64,000 nt of DNA from Calonectria ilicicola. Lineage: Eukaryota; Ascomycota; Sordariomycetes; Hypocreales; Nectriaceae. The position numbers and the translations under genes are program-made. Of the stretch, positions 21,201 through 33,053 are shown piece after piece. Within the stretch, counting starts at the first letter, position 1. Each line of letters begins with the position of its first letter. Location of the stretch: assembly GCA_020809705.1 (NCBI GenBank), contig CP085828.1, positions 372,001 through 436,000 of the forward strand, written 5' to 3'. The notes below the pieces were generated by a model that was not told the origin of the DNA, ran no database searches, and was given only the letters and a program-made list of their open reading frames with translations.

Positions 21201-24200
21201 AAGAAGCTTCAAATAAATAAGCCCAACGGTTATTTGGTGAGAGCTGAGTAACACGAGACTCTGGTTTTGTGGTGCATCTACTTGAATATGAAGATCACGA
21301 ATGACAAACTTGGTTGGCTCAACGCCCAAGCCTCCCATCAAGTAGTTGATAGGGATATTCAAATATTCATCCTTATTCATTTCTGTTGGTCCATCGATAG
21401 AGATAGGATGAGGAATGGAAAATCTGTCTAGCAGACCAAGGGCTGTGGCGTTGTGTGTTGCTGACTTGAATGTCAGGGCTACCCCATCATTGGAGTTTGG
21501 TACCTCCTCAATTTTGATTTCCCCTGAAAAGTTGGGTGTAGACTCTGTCCAGAAGAGCTTGTGGTTTTTCCAACTTTTTCTTCCATCCGAAGCTGATTCG
21601 AGATCGCAGCCGAATCGAATGCCATTAATCCTGACGTCATTGAGAAGTACATATGCATTCTGTGCAAAAGTAATCTCACAAGACGCAACTATGAAATCAG
21701 AACCAGCGGCTGCAAGATTCAGAATGAATGAATCTACAAGTAAATTCTCAATGATTTGGTCAAAGGCCGTGGTCGCTTGAGGTGTTAAAAATCTTGCCGC
21801 AATCGCAGAGAAAGATGTTTCCTCCATTGGATGGAATGTTGCGACTAGGTTTTCTGACTGAAATTGCGACGATATAACAATAGAGAATAAATGCTCAAGT
21901 GTTTCTCCGGAAATATAGAACCGTATGTTGTCTTGTTTTTCTGGGTTTCCAGAAGATTCTATTTCAAACGAACCTTGAACGGATCGTATGGTTCCAACAC
22001 CTTCAATAGAAAAAGTTTCGAATGGATCGAACTTGAAACTTATGCTGCTGACATCTTTTGGCAAAAAAGACCTATTATCCCAGCTTGATAGTTGAAGCTG
22101 CACAGTCTCCATCTCAGCGCTGAAAGACTTTGAGGCCCCGTTTAAAAGAGAAAGACCTGCAATGTTCGGTATGGATAGCAGCTCAGAAAGTGAGGTCCCA
22201 GATATCTTTCTGATCGTCACAAAACCTGATAGAAACACAAAAGAAAATACAATAATTAGCCAAGATACTTGTACATATTTCGAGCTTTTTGACTTACCTG
22301 GGATAGCCTTCTGAGGTAGTCTCACATCCGCATATAGGGCGCGGTCTCTGATCCACAATATACCTTTCCCTTCACACTTAATTACCCCATAGAAAGTTTG
22401 CAAATGCATAGTTGCTGCCGACAGCTGCAATTTGATATCTATTGATCCCATAACAAGTGGAACCAGGTCTGAGTAAAAGTCCAACTCAAATTCGTCCGAA
22501 ATAAAACGGTTTGCTGATTTTTGAAGTCTGAGCGAGCCAGATCTGACTCTGCTATTCATTAGACTATCTTTTGCTATAGGCATATTCTCCTCAACTTTTT
22601 TCCACGTCGACTCAAGCCCAAAATGTTTTAGGGCAGTCAATATATCATCTGGGCTGATGATATCATGTTGATTTTCTGGGGACCATGAAAGCCGATACTC
22701 ATAGTCGCTCAAGTGAATTAGTGACTTAGCTGACAGTGTGAAGTAAGTCATACGTGAGTTGGAATCATCCAAACGGCAGCCAAAATTAATTAGGACATTG
22801 ACACGTGCATGACCATCATACGTTGGATTTTGAACGTCCACTCTGACGGATGGATCTTCGGAAGCCTGAATCCTTCCGGTGGGGAAGTTTTCGGGAAGGC
22901 AGTCTTGCCATTCATTCAAGGCAGTGTTGAAATTGACAGCGATGAGAGTAGAGGCAGGCAAGCCATAGTCATTTTGTTGGTACATCAGCTCAAGATCCAC
23001 GATGGATCCTTCGTGCACAGCATCTTGCAGAGGCAATTTACAAAATGCGATGGGCTGCTTCATAAAACTCGTATCCTTTTTAGACAAGGCCTCAGCTTTT
23101 AATGACGCAAAAATCTGGTTGCCATATGGCCTTCCGTCAAACCGCAAGGACCAACAAGGGAGTTTTGCGTCTGCGACACCTAAACTAATGGACACCTTGG
23201 CTGAAAGTGGATAGTGGGTACCATCTTCGACAGTGAGAGTGGCCGTTGTTTTGACTGTAAGAATGCATTGGGCGCTGTTGATGTTCTCAATCCCGACCTT
23301 GAGTTTATCCAGTTGTATTTTCAGAGCAGGATTCAAACCCAAAGTTGCAACTGCTGAATCTCTCACGCAAAGGATTTCACCACTAAGAGGGACTTGGCTG
23401 CCAAGGCTGGTGTGGCCGCAAACAATGGTGGACTGTTCTGTATCCACTATGAAGTTGTCACAGAGCCCGGAATCCATTAACCCTACTGGAAGTCCAGCAC
23501 TGAGGCTCGCAGCGATTCTATCAACCGAGCAACCAAGCACTACTCCCAATACAAATGGAAGTTTAAGGACCTTGGGATATGTGCTTCCATGCTGGTTAAA
23601 AGATGAGCCAAGGAACTTGTCAAGGCGAGTTGATCCGGCACTCAGAGGGGGGCTTTGGACAGGAATGCTGCTTTCCACATTCTCAAACCGGAAAGTGCAT
23701 TCCTTAAAATTACCGTCTGAAAGTTCAGTCGCTGTTTTTATGACAGAAATAGTCACTGGATCGGGCAATTTCGATACTTCCCCAAGTCTTTCATAAAACG
23801 CAAAGTATCTCCCAGACCCCTCGGGATACTCCATTCTCATAAGATGGCTCTCACCCTCTGTTTTGTGGAGGACAGCTCGATATGGTACATGAGGTCCTCG
23901 TCCAGAAGGATTTGGGCCAAATATTGCGAGATGCCAATCTGTGTTATCATCCCCAGCGACCTCAATGATTCTCAAACCGTACCGCAGCATCTTCGCCGCT
24001 ACTTTGAATGGGGGCGGATAAGGCCCCTTGGGGTCAATTACAGGTTTTTGCGGAAATACCTCAAAATCCACCTGCAGGTAGAATTTTTCTTTGGCCGCCG
24101 AAGACTGAAAGTAAAGTTGAAACAATTTCATACTGGAGCCGTTGTAGGTTTCGATGCGAGGAGCAAAGTCATTGCGCGTTGTGTAAAGTATATCCTTCGT

Positions 24201-26084
24201 TCTTGAAATGGCTAGGTCTAACCCGTCGAAGTTTATGGAACTAAGATCAGGTATGACTTCTGGAGGTGATGCCACGAGGGCTTCTTGTGTTTCTAGGTCA
24301 GACCCATGGAGTGTCGAGTAGACCGTGTTAACCCGTGGCCGCTGGAGAGAAAGTTTCCCCGGTCCCAATATATTCGGTATACTAGTTCCAAATGCCTTGG
24401 CAAGTCGGTGGACGGCTTTCCAGTCGAGCATCGTTGCATTTGGTAAAAACAATGAGGTCTGGTGAGACGTGTTAGAGGCAGTTCTCGCCATCGCCAACCC
24501 GACGAGTTCATAGGGTCTTAGGCCACCATAGACATTCTCGGAGCCCTGAGGGCTGACGAAATAGTTATTCGCCGAGAATGTTGAGTAGAATTTCTTCGAT
24601 GCCGTAGCGTTAAGAATATCGGCGTAAAATTCAGCCCATTTGAACATTCGACCATCAATCGGAGAGTTCATCCAATATAACCATAGTTCAGGGTAAGCTT
24701 CATAGGAACCGTCACTCAGTTGTTGGAACCCAAATATACCAAGCCGAATGACTTCCGAAGAGATATTGACCAACTTGTCCTCCCCTATACAACCATCTTT
24801 CAACCTCTCGCCAACTTGCCGCAATAACTGATTTGTCGGAAAAGGCAAAACGGGACTCGTCTTATCGGTAAGAACTAGTGGCCCCTGGGTTTCAGCCTTA
24901 CACAGCCCAAGATACTGTTCTTGCCTCGCCCTCAAAGCCTTGAGGTACCTAGCTAGGCTCGAACTCTGGGCATCCGAGGTCTTCATACTCTGAATGACGT
25001 TTTTCAGTACTGAAGCGAGGTATTCAATTGCCAAGAGTACGTGGAAATCATTTGGCTGGCTCATTTCAACTTTTTGAACCCAATCTGAGTCCTGAGAGCT
25101 GGCTCTTAGAGCAGACCAGCTAGCCACTCTCCTTTCGGACTTGGATACGGATAACTTTGATAAGGCCCAAGGAAGTGCGACCCACAGCTGATTTTCCTCC
25201 TTCAAGGCCGGTATCTCTTCCTTCTCCTCGTTGGAGAGACCAAGGTAATTATATCCGAGTTCCATCAAAGCCCATAATGAAAATTCTTCGCTAACACTGA
25301 TGGGAATATCGGGCTTCTGGTAAGTTTCGGGTCCACCACCTTGGATTTGGTACATGGAAAAATGCGGATTGTCTTGTTTGAGGCAATAGGAAGAGATTCG
25401 GTCGGTTGGCGTGTTAGTTGCAAGCAAAGCAATCCCACCGCTGGATGACAAGGTCTGCAAAAGAATGCTCTGACTATTCGGATACGGTCCAAGTAATTCT
25501 GTGACTTTGTCCGTATCTTGACTGACGTTTGGAAGATGCCAATAAGATGCCATTTTATCGAATCCAGGCAATATGAAGCGCAGTCCTCGAAAATAATCAG
25601 ACAAGGGGGTTTTAAGCGCTCGCGTAAAGTTCCAAGTCTTCAAGATTTCATCGATGGCGGTGTATCTCCCTTTCACAATTGGAGGGACCTTCCAACCATC
25701 TTGGATATTCACTGGATTTGGCAGCAGATAAGGCCCACCGAATAAATCCTGTGTTTCCGTGATGCCCAATTCCTTGTATGATTGGAGAAGGGCCAATAAT
25801 CCTTGATAGGGGTCATGTGATTGAAGACCAACCAGAGCAGTGGGATTGAAGGGAAGGTTATCTGTGCCTCCAATGGCAGCACGTAACCATACCTCTCTTG
25901 CAGCAGAAACTAGTAATCGCGAAAATATCGCCTGTTCTTGGAAATCCCTGTTGAAGGGTTTTGTCTGTCGTTCGCCTCCGTCAAAGAGGATGAAATAACG
26001 TCGCCCATCCTGAGAGTAGTCCAGGATAAATCCATTCCCTTGATTCCCATTCAGGACATGTAATAATGGTGTTGGCAAGGTCAT
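18272..26084 (-). CDS. giant fungal protein (2,564 aa) with degenerate metallo-beta-lactamase-like N-terminus
   Basis: The model is exons 26084-22298, 22225-19119 and 19072-18272 on the minus strand, with introns 22297-22226 (72 nt, GTAAGT...CTATCAG) and 19118-19073 (46 nt, GTAAGA, CTAAC branch, TACAG). Phases join cleanly and the stop is TAG at 18274-18272. The start is ATG at 26084; an in-frame TTG lies six codons upstream. Residues about 8-35 (LLHVLNGNQGNGFILDYS...ILFDGG) match the opening of ComEC-type MBL domains. Where HxHxDH is expected the protein has LQSHDPYQGLLALL, so metal binding is probably lost. The remaining roughly 2,200 residues are beta-rich with no domain I can name. There is no signal peptide and no real transmembrane helix. 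The cellular role is unknown, and the MBL link is inference from pattern. Confidence 0.8.
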
Positions 26085-26735
26085 TTTCGTTTGTTTTTGC
26101 AATGTAATATAATTTTGTTTTTTCTTTTTAGTTCTGGAGAGTCAATATTGAATGGATTTGAGGAATGTGTGTCGCTGGTTAAATTTAAGAGTATGGCAAC
26201 ATAAAAAAATGAGATAAGCCAAGGGCCTCTGAAGAAAATGAGGACACAGTGGAATAATAGTAAAACTATTGACTTCGAGGAGTACAAAAGAGTGGGAATA
26301 TATTTGTGATCTTTAAACAGCGACGAAGGAGTCGAAGAACACAAATGTGAATTGTTTTCAAGAAGACCGTAAATAGAGACGGAGTGATAAGGAAAATTTA
26401 CTCCCAACCAACATATCAGTGATAAATATGTATAGGCCTACTGTGGCTTTAATACTTGGGAGTAACCGACTGCGGAGAAGATGAAACGGGATCATACACA
26501 ACAGTTTTTAAAAACCGAGCTATGGAAAAATTTTATCCTCTTTCCATTCCAGAATAAACCCGTCGGGATCACCACTAACCAAAACTAAGCAACGCCGCCA
26601 ATCTTATTGCGTAAAATGTCGCAGTGATCTGACCAAGCAATTACTCAATAACCCATCGAGTCAATGGCGGATATCAGATATGATAAATAGTGGAGAAATA
26701 GTTTTGATATGAATTCCATCGTACCTGAACTAGAG

Positions 26736-27610
26736 TTCAGCCAGCCAAGAAACTGCGGGTGACCCGGGTTGGGAAGCTATTGCGTAGCACTAGCTGCAAT
26801 TTGGCCAGTCAAGTTTGTTTATACATGCAAGAAGTTAGAGTGCCAATCCTTCATAGGATAAGATGCATTAGTTCTGGCCTCAATATTAAGTGGCCGACCA
26901 CTTTCGCCCACATTCACCGGGCTTGGAGATTTTGGTTGGTGGAACATATGCAGGAGACCACTTCACTTTTATCGATTTTCAACCTTTGTGACCTGCAAGC
27001 CACAGCGCTTCAAATCAATATAGATAGTAAAAAGAGTTATCTCGCTAACTCGAAGAATTCTATCTCAGTCATAAGCCTTGACCCCTCTTGTTCAGACCAG
27101 TTCACTATATCTAATAAGTATCAATCGTGGTGAGGGTCAATCCGGTCTAGTCACCCAGTAATCTCCGTTTACGAGAGAGCATTCCACTAGTTAGCTTGTG
27201 TGCCAAGACCCACGAGTAGGTTCGGATCTTTTGAGTTAGTACGGATATGCAGCCGTGATCTCGCCTCTGCATACATGAGCTATGGCTCAGCCAGCCACAA
27301 AACTGCACCGTGATTCATCGCGTTAGGCCAAGTGACATGGAATCTCCGAAAGAAGCAGGCGTTAACTTCAATATCAATTTTAGTTTGCAGAGTGCATTAT
27401 TCAGCCAGCCACGTAACTGCCCAAAAGCGCTTGAAGTCAATATTAGATCTCAAGATGATTTAGCGCAACAATAATCATGCTTTTAGTAAGCATGGGCCAA
27501 GGCCCGGGTAGCTACAAAACTGTATATGATATCAGAACGATCTAAGCGCGAATTTCAATGACTATTTCAGTAAGTATGACGTGTCATTCAGCTGGCCAAG
27601 AAATCGCGCT
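26736..27610. repeat. degenerate dispersed repeat (CAGCCAGCCA core, at least four copies)
   Basis: Related blocks of the form CAGCCAGCCAnnnAACTGC occur near 26738, 27289 and 27401. A weaker copy (CAGCTGGCCAAGAAATCGC) lies near 27589 and a vestige (GCTACAAAACTG) near 27511. Several are followed or preceded by a second shared element of the type GCGCTTnAAnTCAATAT (near 27005, 27358, 27428 and 27548). Spacing in the last three is about 80-112 bp, so this looks like a decayed tandem array rather than chance. The origin is unknown. Confidence 0.5.
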
Positions 27611-27693
27611 AGGGCTCTTTGACCCAATTTTGACGCTGTCGTACAAGCTAAACGAAGACCTCAGTAATTGGCGCAAGAGGCCTAGTATTGTGC

Positions 27694-27700
27694 TATATAA
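27694..27700 (+). promoter_or_regulatory. TATA box of the small orphan gene
   Basis: TATATAA lies 98 bp upstream of the ATG at 27798, a typical distance in filamentous fungi, and it is the only such motif in the preceding few hundred bases. Confidence 0.5.
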
Positions 27701-27797
27701 ATTTGGATAGTCCCAAGTTGATGTCCCAGCCCTCCGATACCATATTGCTCAGTAAAATTTTACTCAGCCTGATCCTGCGAGTTTTTGAACACCCAAA

Positions 27798-28420
27798 ATG
27801 GCATCAACCTCCGTCGCAACTGTTGAATTCGGCGATCTGATCACTTCGGATGTGACCGACGCAAGTACAGTGATTCAGGTCACTTGGAAGCAGATGTTGT
27901 CAGCGAAAGAAGAAGAGTACTGCAAAGGCTCATTTCAAAACTCTTCCAAAGGTAAGATACATCCTGAGAGATTTATCTATGGGCATAGAGCTAAAGGCCC
28001 ACGTGAAAGAGGGGAAGAGCGGTATAATATTTGTGCAAAAGTCCAAGTTGGCCGATTTCCTAAAGCTTCAGCATGAAAGTAAGATCAAAATTGACGAAGC
28101 ATTCCAATATGGCCAAAAGGACGACACTGGAGCAAATCGATGGATTGTCTATCATGACAAGAGCAACAAGCCCTTCCAGGTCAGTTTAGCTAAAATCTTG
28201 ACTCAACTTGGTATGTGGCTTTTTTGGACTGTCAAATTGCTAACTCTTATTAAAGCATCGTTTTGTAAGTGCCGTCGGCAAGGTTTATTCTTATGGTAAA
28301 CCAGCTCTGGAGGTATTAGCAAAAATGGGCTTTGTTTCAGGGCTGAATGTCGAGGACTTTTTCAAGGGAGTTGAAAACTGGGTTGGCAACCACCTTCACA
28401 CCTTTAAGGCGGCAAAATAG
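27798..28420 (+). CDS. small orphan protein (about 162 aa), three exons
   Basis: I do not recognise this gene. The best model joins 27798-27951, 28010-28179 and 28256-28420. Intron 2 (28180-28255, GTCAGT...GCTAAC...TTAAAG) is convincing and restores a clean frame ending in NHLHTFKAAK. Intron 1 begins at GTAAG (27952) and must remove a length that changes frame. Acceptors at 28009 (58 nt, with GCTAAA as a weak branch point) or 27988 (37 nt, unusually short) both work, the latter adding seven residues. The product is acidic at the N-terminus, Lys-rich in the middle, with no signal peptide or transmembrane segment. It sits alone in repeat-rich DNA. If intron 1 is not spliced, the gene is frameshifted and would be a pseudogene. 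Confidence 0.55.
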
Positions 28421-29828
28421 AATATATTATAACCTAGCCTAAGATTTAGTAGCTATTGAAAATTGGCGTTAGTGCCCGTGAGAGTAGCAGATTTCGTCGC
28501 TTCATGAATGTGATAGTTTTTGTTACGACCTGATCCCCCTTAACACACGGTTGATCCTTAGCCTCTGTTATCCGCATCTGTAATTGCGAGCATCAGATCA
28601 GAACTATATTACTTACTTCCCTACTGGCCTACTGTCACGTGACCTATACATGTAGATGGATGTGCATGTAATAGTTGGTTTAGCTATTTCGTTTTAGATA
28701 TCTATTGCGTATTGGATCAAACCGTGCGGAGCGCGGCAAGCCCTAGTCGCGATTATGGACTCATCATTTGGCCTGACCGGCTAACGGACGCAACGGGAGG
28801 TGCGGATCCTCACAGCTTTGGTGAGACGGCACCTCTGCAAGCTACTACCCAAGACTTTCACGTGCTCACACCCACCCAAGACAACTTGATTTGAGTCAGG
28901 GGCCTATCACTGGGTCAATCTAACCTTATCCGACGTTAGTCTACCAATACCACCAAGGCAGTGAAGATTGTCACCACCAACAACCCCTCTCATCCCAAAG
29001 GCGAGCTAGCATAGCACATGCATCAACCTGCATTCTTCATGCATGACATGATGAATCGACTCTGGTCAGATGCTCGTAGCAATTGGCAGAAAATTGACAT
29101 TTATGACGCATTTTTGGTAATTGAGGGCAGTTTTCATGTCGCACGCCTCATCTAAGGCGGTCTGTTGAATCAGGGCTGGCCAAGTGGACAGCGTTGCCAC
29201 CCCCGCACGCGACACTACTCCACCTGGGCCTCACACCGCTCTCATTGAGGCTTATGTAATTAAGTATCGTTAAGAAAAAAAAAAGTTTATAATAAAAAAT
29301 ATTAAAAAAAGAATTATAAAAGCATTATTATTATTATTTTTAAACAAGATTTTTTAATAATAAAATATCTTAGACAGAAATCCCAGCAATAATCAACTTA
29401 GCAGGGGGGCTAAGGTCAGTTGACATGTAGACTAGTCTCTCGATTATGTAGTGGGGGTGATGCTTCACGAACCGGATTGGCAAAAAAAACAAAAAAACCG
29501 AAAAAACTGGCAACTCAACGTGTCTTACCAGGAACTTCTCCGGGTTGCTGACTCATTTTTGGCTGCCTGCCTTTGCCCTGTATCCATGTCGGATCGTCTG
29601 GGAGCCTCACGGATGGTCGGGCCCAGCCTCCTATTCCAACCCCCTTATTGGGTGGGCCGAGCCAGACCGCTCCGCCTCGCTACGTGGTTGTTGCTTGGGC
29701 GGTCGTTGGGTCGTCATGGGCTTTTGCCGCCACCTCATAAGGCACGTACGTCGGCCAGACCTATATCAACATGACCGTCCTGAATGCGTGCCCATCTCCA
29801 AATCCAGGTTTGAGCATAATTGGCCAGG
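28421..29828. other. AT-rich intergenic interval without a supported gene
   Basis: A very AT-rich block at about 29262-29395 (poly-A, ATT/AAT runs) and A-rich strings at 29480-29510 interrupt otherwise mixed sequence. There is no trace on either strand of the ATPase half expected upstream of the next gene. The block resembles AT-rich, RIP-like or transposon-scar DNA, but I recognise no element. Confidence 0.5.
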
Positions 29829-32800
29829 ATGGATGTCATGTCACTACTATCAACATGGGCCGGCATGGCGGATGAGGATCCCACAACCTTCTTAACCCGT
29901 TTTCGGGCTGAGTGGGGTACCTACGGCTTCTCAATACCCAAGGACTCGTCTGAGATGGCGACTTTGAGGGGTATTAGGGTGCTGTGCGAGGACGGGGAGA
30001 GGAGGCCTCTTTCAGAAATCTATCTTCCAGTTCCAAAACTTGTCATCATTTGCAAACGATACATGCTCGACCACGAGAAGTTTGGCTTCCTCCTGCTCGA
30101 AAAGCCCATAAGCCGTCAAGATGGCCTCGGCCCCTGGGCTTTCCTCGACACCCAACTTGGCGCAAGGACAAAGGACGACGTCGACTTTTATCTTCAGATT
30201 CTGCAGGGTATCCGACAGGAAAACAGCCAGGGAAAAGTCGAGTTCCCTCGTCGAGTCATGGAACTCTACCTACGCATCCACGCAGCATGCGAGGCGTCCC
30301 CTGCTACAGAAAAGACCCGCCGGCAGGTCAGGTATGGGGAGCTCTAGAACCTGCAAATTAGAGTGCACGTGCGCTAACTAGCTACCACAGGGATACGTTT
30401 GAGAACCATGAGCTTTGCCTTCTCGAGTCGAGCTGGACGAAACCTAGCAACTGTCTGCTGAACCACCTCAACTACTGGCTCTTGAAGTCTGCTGTGCTCC
30501 CAACTCCCGAGAGCTGGGAATCTACAGCTGCCGAGTGCGGGGTTCTGAAGCAGTTCTACCATGAGACGTTGCATATTTCCCCCAATTACTCTTGGCTTGA
30601 TGTTCTCGACAGCTTGCAAAAGGCTCAGGGATCGACCGCCACTTTTTGGTATCCGCACTTGAGGAAATTCTACCGTGCTTTGGATGAGATGCTTCCAACT
30701 CTCTCTGAAGAGAACAAGGTCAAGCTCAGGTATGCCAAGTCTTCGTCCCATCATAACCGTCATGCCTAATTCAAGACCAGGTCGTTTTTCAACCAAAAGC
30801 CCTATATTGGAGTCGTCCACAATGGCTCGCTCCTTTGGTATTCGATGTCAAGCTGTGTCTGGGCGCCAGAGCTGATTATCCCCACAAAGATTGACTTGAG
30901 CGACCACTACAGAGGCCTCAAGTCGTTCTTCACGGGGTTCTTGAAGGTCCCCAAGTATGACTGCGGTCTTATTTATAACGACCTGATGGATTTGGACCCG
31001 ACAGAGACATCCGTGGAAGAAGCGAAAGAGATGCTATTGTCGCTCAATGACTCCTTGACCGAGTGCGGACACCTCCTCAACCACCGATCTTTGCTTTCCC
31101 GACCAATTTTTCCTGTTCGATTCCGAGACGGTGTAGTCAGACTTGCTCCTGCAACCTCCGGATTTCTCATTGGGGATAAGCAGTCTGTCCGACAGCAGTT
31201 TCTTGACCGCACTGTTCTCCTGGATTTCCCTGCCGAGGACGTTTGGGGTCTTGAACCTTTAATTCTTTGGGCTGAGTTGGAGGATCGATATCTATCCGCC
31301 CACGTTGAAGAGATGACACATCTTGAACAAGACGCGACTCCTCAACGAACCGGTACAAGCTTCACCGCTGCACAGGCCCGAGGCCTTTTACGGTACGTTT
31401 CGTCGTCAAACTACTTAAGGCACTCCGCTAATTTATCTTCACAGTATCGCGAAACATTTCCGCAGTCCTCGCGTGAGGAGTGCTGATCAACGACAAAGCT
31501 TTATCCGCAAGCTAGAACAAACTCAATTCTTCAAGACCGGTGGAATCTATCGCCAGCTCTCTCTGAACGGGATGCACTGCGCTGCTGTTGCGGATAAACA
31601 GCCTAGTGACTTGCACATTGACGACCTTGAGGATCAGCTGCGAATCTACATATCCAACCGGGAGGGTGCTTATGAGTTTTGCTTCTTATCGACCCTTCCC
31701 CGTCACCTGGTGCGATGGATTATGGCTGGCCCTACAGTGAAGGAGTCTGGAAGATCGACTCCTGCTGCTGTGAGTGCCGTCAAGAGCATTCTCAACGTGA
31801 GCGACGCATTCATCAACGATATGCTTTCCGAAGAGGGAATCATCGGCGATGATGAGACAGATCTACCTCTCCAATCCCCTACAACCAACACAACGACCAA
31901 CAACAAGCCCATCGAGCAGATGTTGACAGACCTCGCCGATAAACCACAGGTGCAGCCCGAGCCCAAGGCCAGCACTGCACCCGTTAAGGTGGAAGTCACC
32001 AAGGAACGAAAGGCCAGCGATGTGAAGGTAGAGCTGCAGTCTGAGGTCGGTACGTGCGACGCATCGATCACAGATGAGGAGGAGGAGGAGGAGACTTCAA
32101 GTGATGATGAGTCAGAGCTTATGGCCGAGCTCAGCAGATACAAAATCACGGCTAAGCGTGAATCCGTCAATGTGACAGCCGACAAGAAGCCGGAGTTGCC
32201 AAGCCAGCCCATCATGAACGACGCGCAGACGAAGCCTGAACCTGTCGAGGATGACATGAGTGACATTGCGCCAGAGACACAAGTTGAGCCTATTGTCAAC
32301 GACGCCCCAACCAAGGAGGAAGTCTCGAAAGTGCAGAGTAATATCAGCATGAATGATGTGACCGTCAAGGCCGAGGTCGTTGAAGAGAAAAAGAGTGATG
32401 TCAAGCTCGTGCCTGAACAACAGCCCAAGCCAGAGCACAAGGAAGAGCCCAGACAAGAGCCTAAGCCAGAACTAACGGGTGAAACGAACTCGGATAGCAC
32501 ATCGGTTAAGAAGGAGGTTGTCCAGGAGGTAGTTGTCAACATGCCTAAGCCGCAACCTGAAACCACCGTCAGTGACACGCCAGCCAATGGCAAGTCTATC
32601 AAGCAGTCAGCAACAGACGACAAACCAGAGTCGCTGCCCAGTCCCACTGTGCCTGAGACACCGATCAAAGAGAAGAGCAACTTTCCGCCAACTCCATTGA
32701 GGAGGAAGTCGTCAATCCCGCGCAGGATGTCGTTTTCGACACCACGCAGGCCAACCGCAATCCCGCGTAGGATGTCCTTTACCATCCCACGCAGGACATC

Positions 32801-33053
32801 CCCACCCCCGGTAAAGAACCAGGTGTTCGCCAGGACGACCTCAAGAGCCGAGGAGCGAACTTCCGGTGAATACGAACTTGCTCAGCAAGTCCAAACAAGG
32901 TGAGCACCCCTCTTTCTACATGCATACATTCTCATTCTAACGATGTCAAACAGAACCGCTCCCCAATCCAGAATTCCAGTTTGGGATGCCTCCCCGACCA
33001 AGGGGCAAAAAGAACCGTGGAAGATCCCTGGTTCCAAAAGTTACGCTCTCTAA
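29829..33053 (+). CDS. sacsin/NO VEIN-like protein lacking the N-terminal ATPase half, with disordered tail (1,002 aa)
   Basis: Five exons join in phase: 29829-30331, 30391-30729, 30781-31392, 31445-32899 and 32954-33053, ending at TAA. Introns are 51-59 nt and three have clear CTAAC/CTAAT-type branch points. From memory of the family, residues 1 to about 670 resemble the region after the HSP90/histidine-kinase-like ATPase in large fungal sacsin-like proteins (RVLCEDGERRPLSEIYLP, GSLLWYSMSSCVWAP, EFCFLSTLPRHLVRWIM). The ATPase itself is absent here. The tail (about 680-1002) is disordered, acidic and Lys/Pro/Glu-rich, with four basophilic kinase-type motifs RRKS, RRMS, RRMS and RRTS close together near residues 930-950. 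A truncated paralogue with a new tail is the simplest reading; the function is unknown. Confidence 0.75.

Larger units (their letters stand above)
26085..27797. other. AT-rich intergenic region with degenerate repeats
   Basis: This is the shared upstream region of the MBL-like gene (minus) and the small orphan gene (plus). The part next to 26084 is AT-rich with A/T runs. From about 26730 it contains degenerate copies of a short repeat, listed separately. No reading frame is convincing; the frame at 26759-27133 covers several repeat copies and has no start context or domain. Confidence 0.55.

Noticed and set aside
22226..22297. Transmembrane helix in the 2,564-residue protein
   Set aside because: The hydrophobic residues are encoded by a 72-nt stretch with perfect intron signals, and removing it joins AIPG to FVTIRK in frame.
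26085..26102. Upstream TTG start for the MBL-like protein
   Set aside because: The first ATG (26084) is six codons downstream and fungal genes start at ATG. There is no other support for the extension.
31703..32785. 360-codon antisense frame opposite the sacsin-like gene tail
   Set aside because: It is Ser/Leu-rich shadow sequence of a low-complexity coding region. The plus strand has spliced continuity on both sides.
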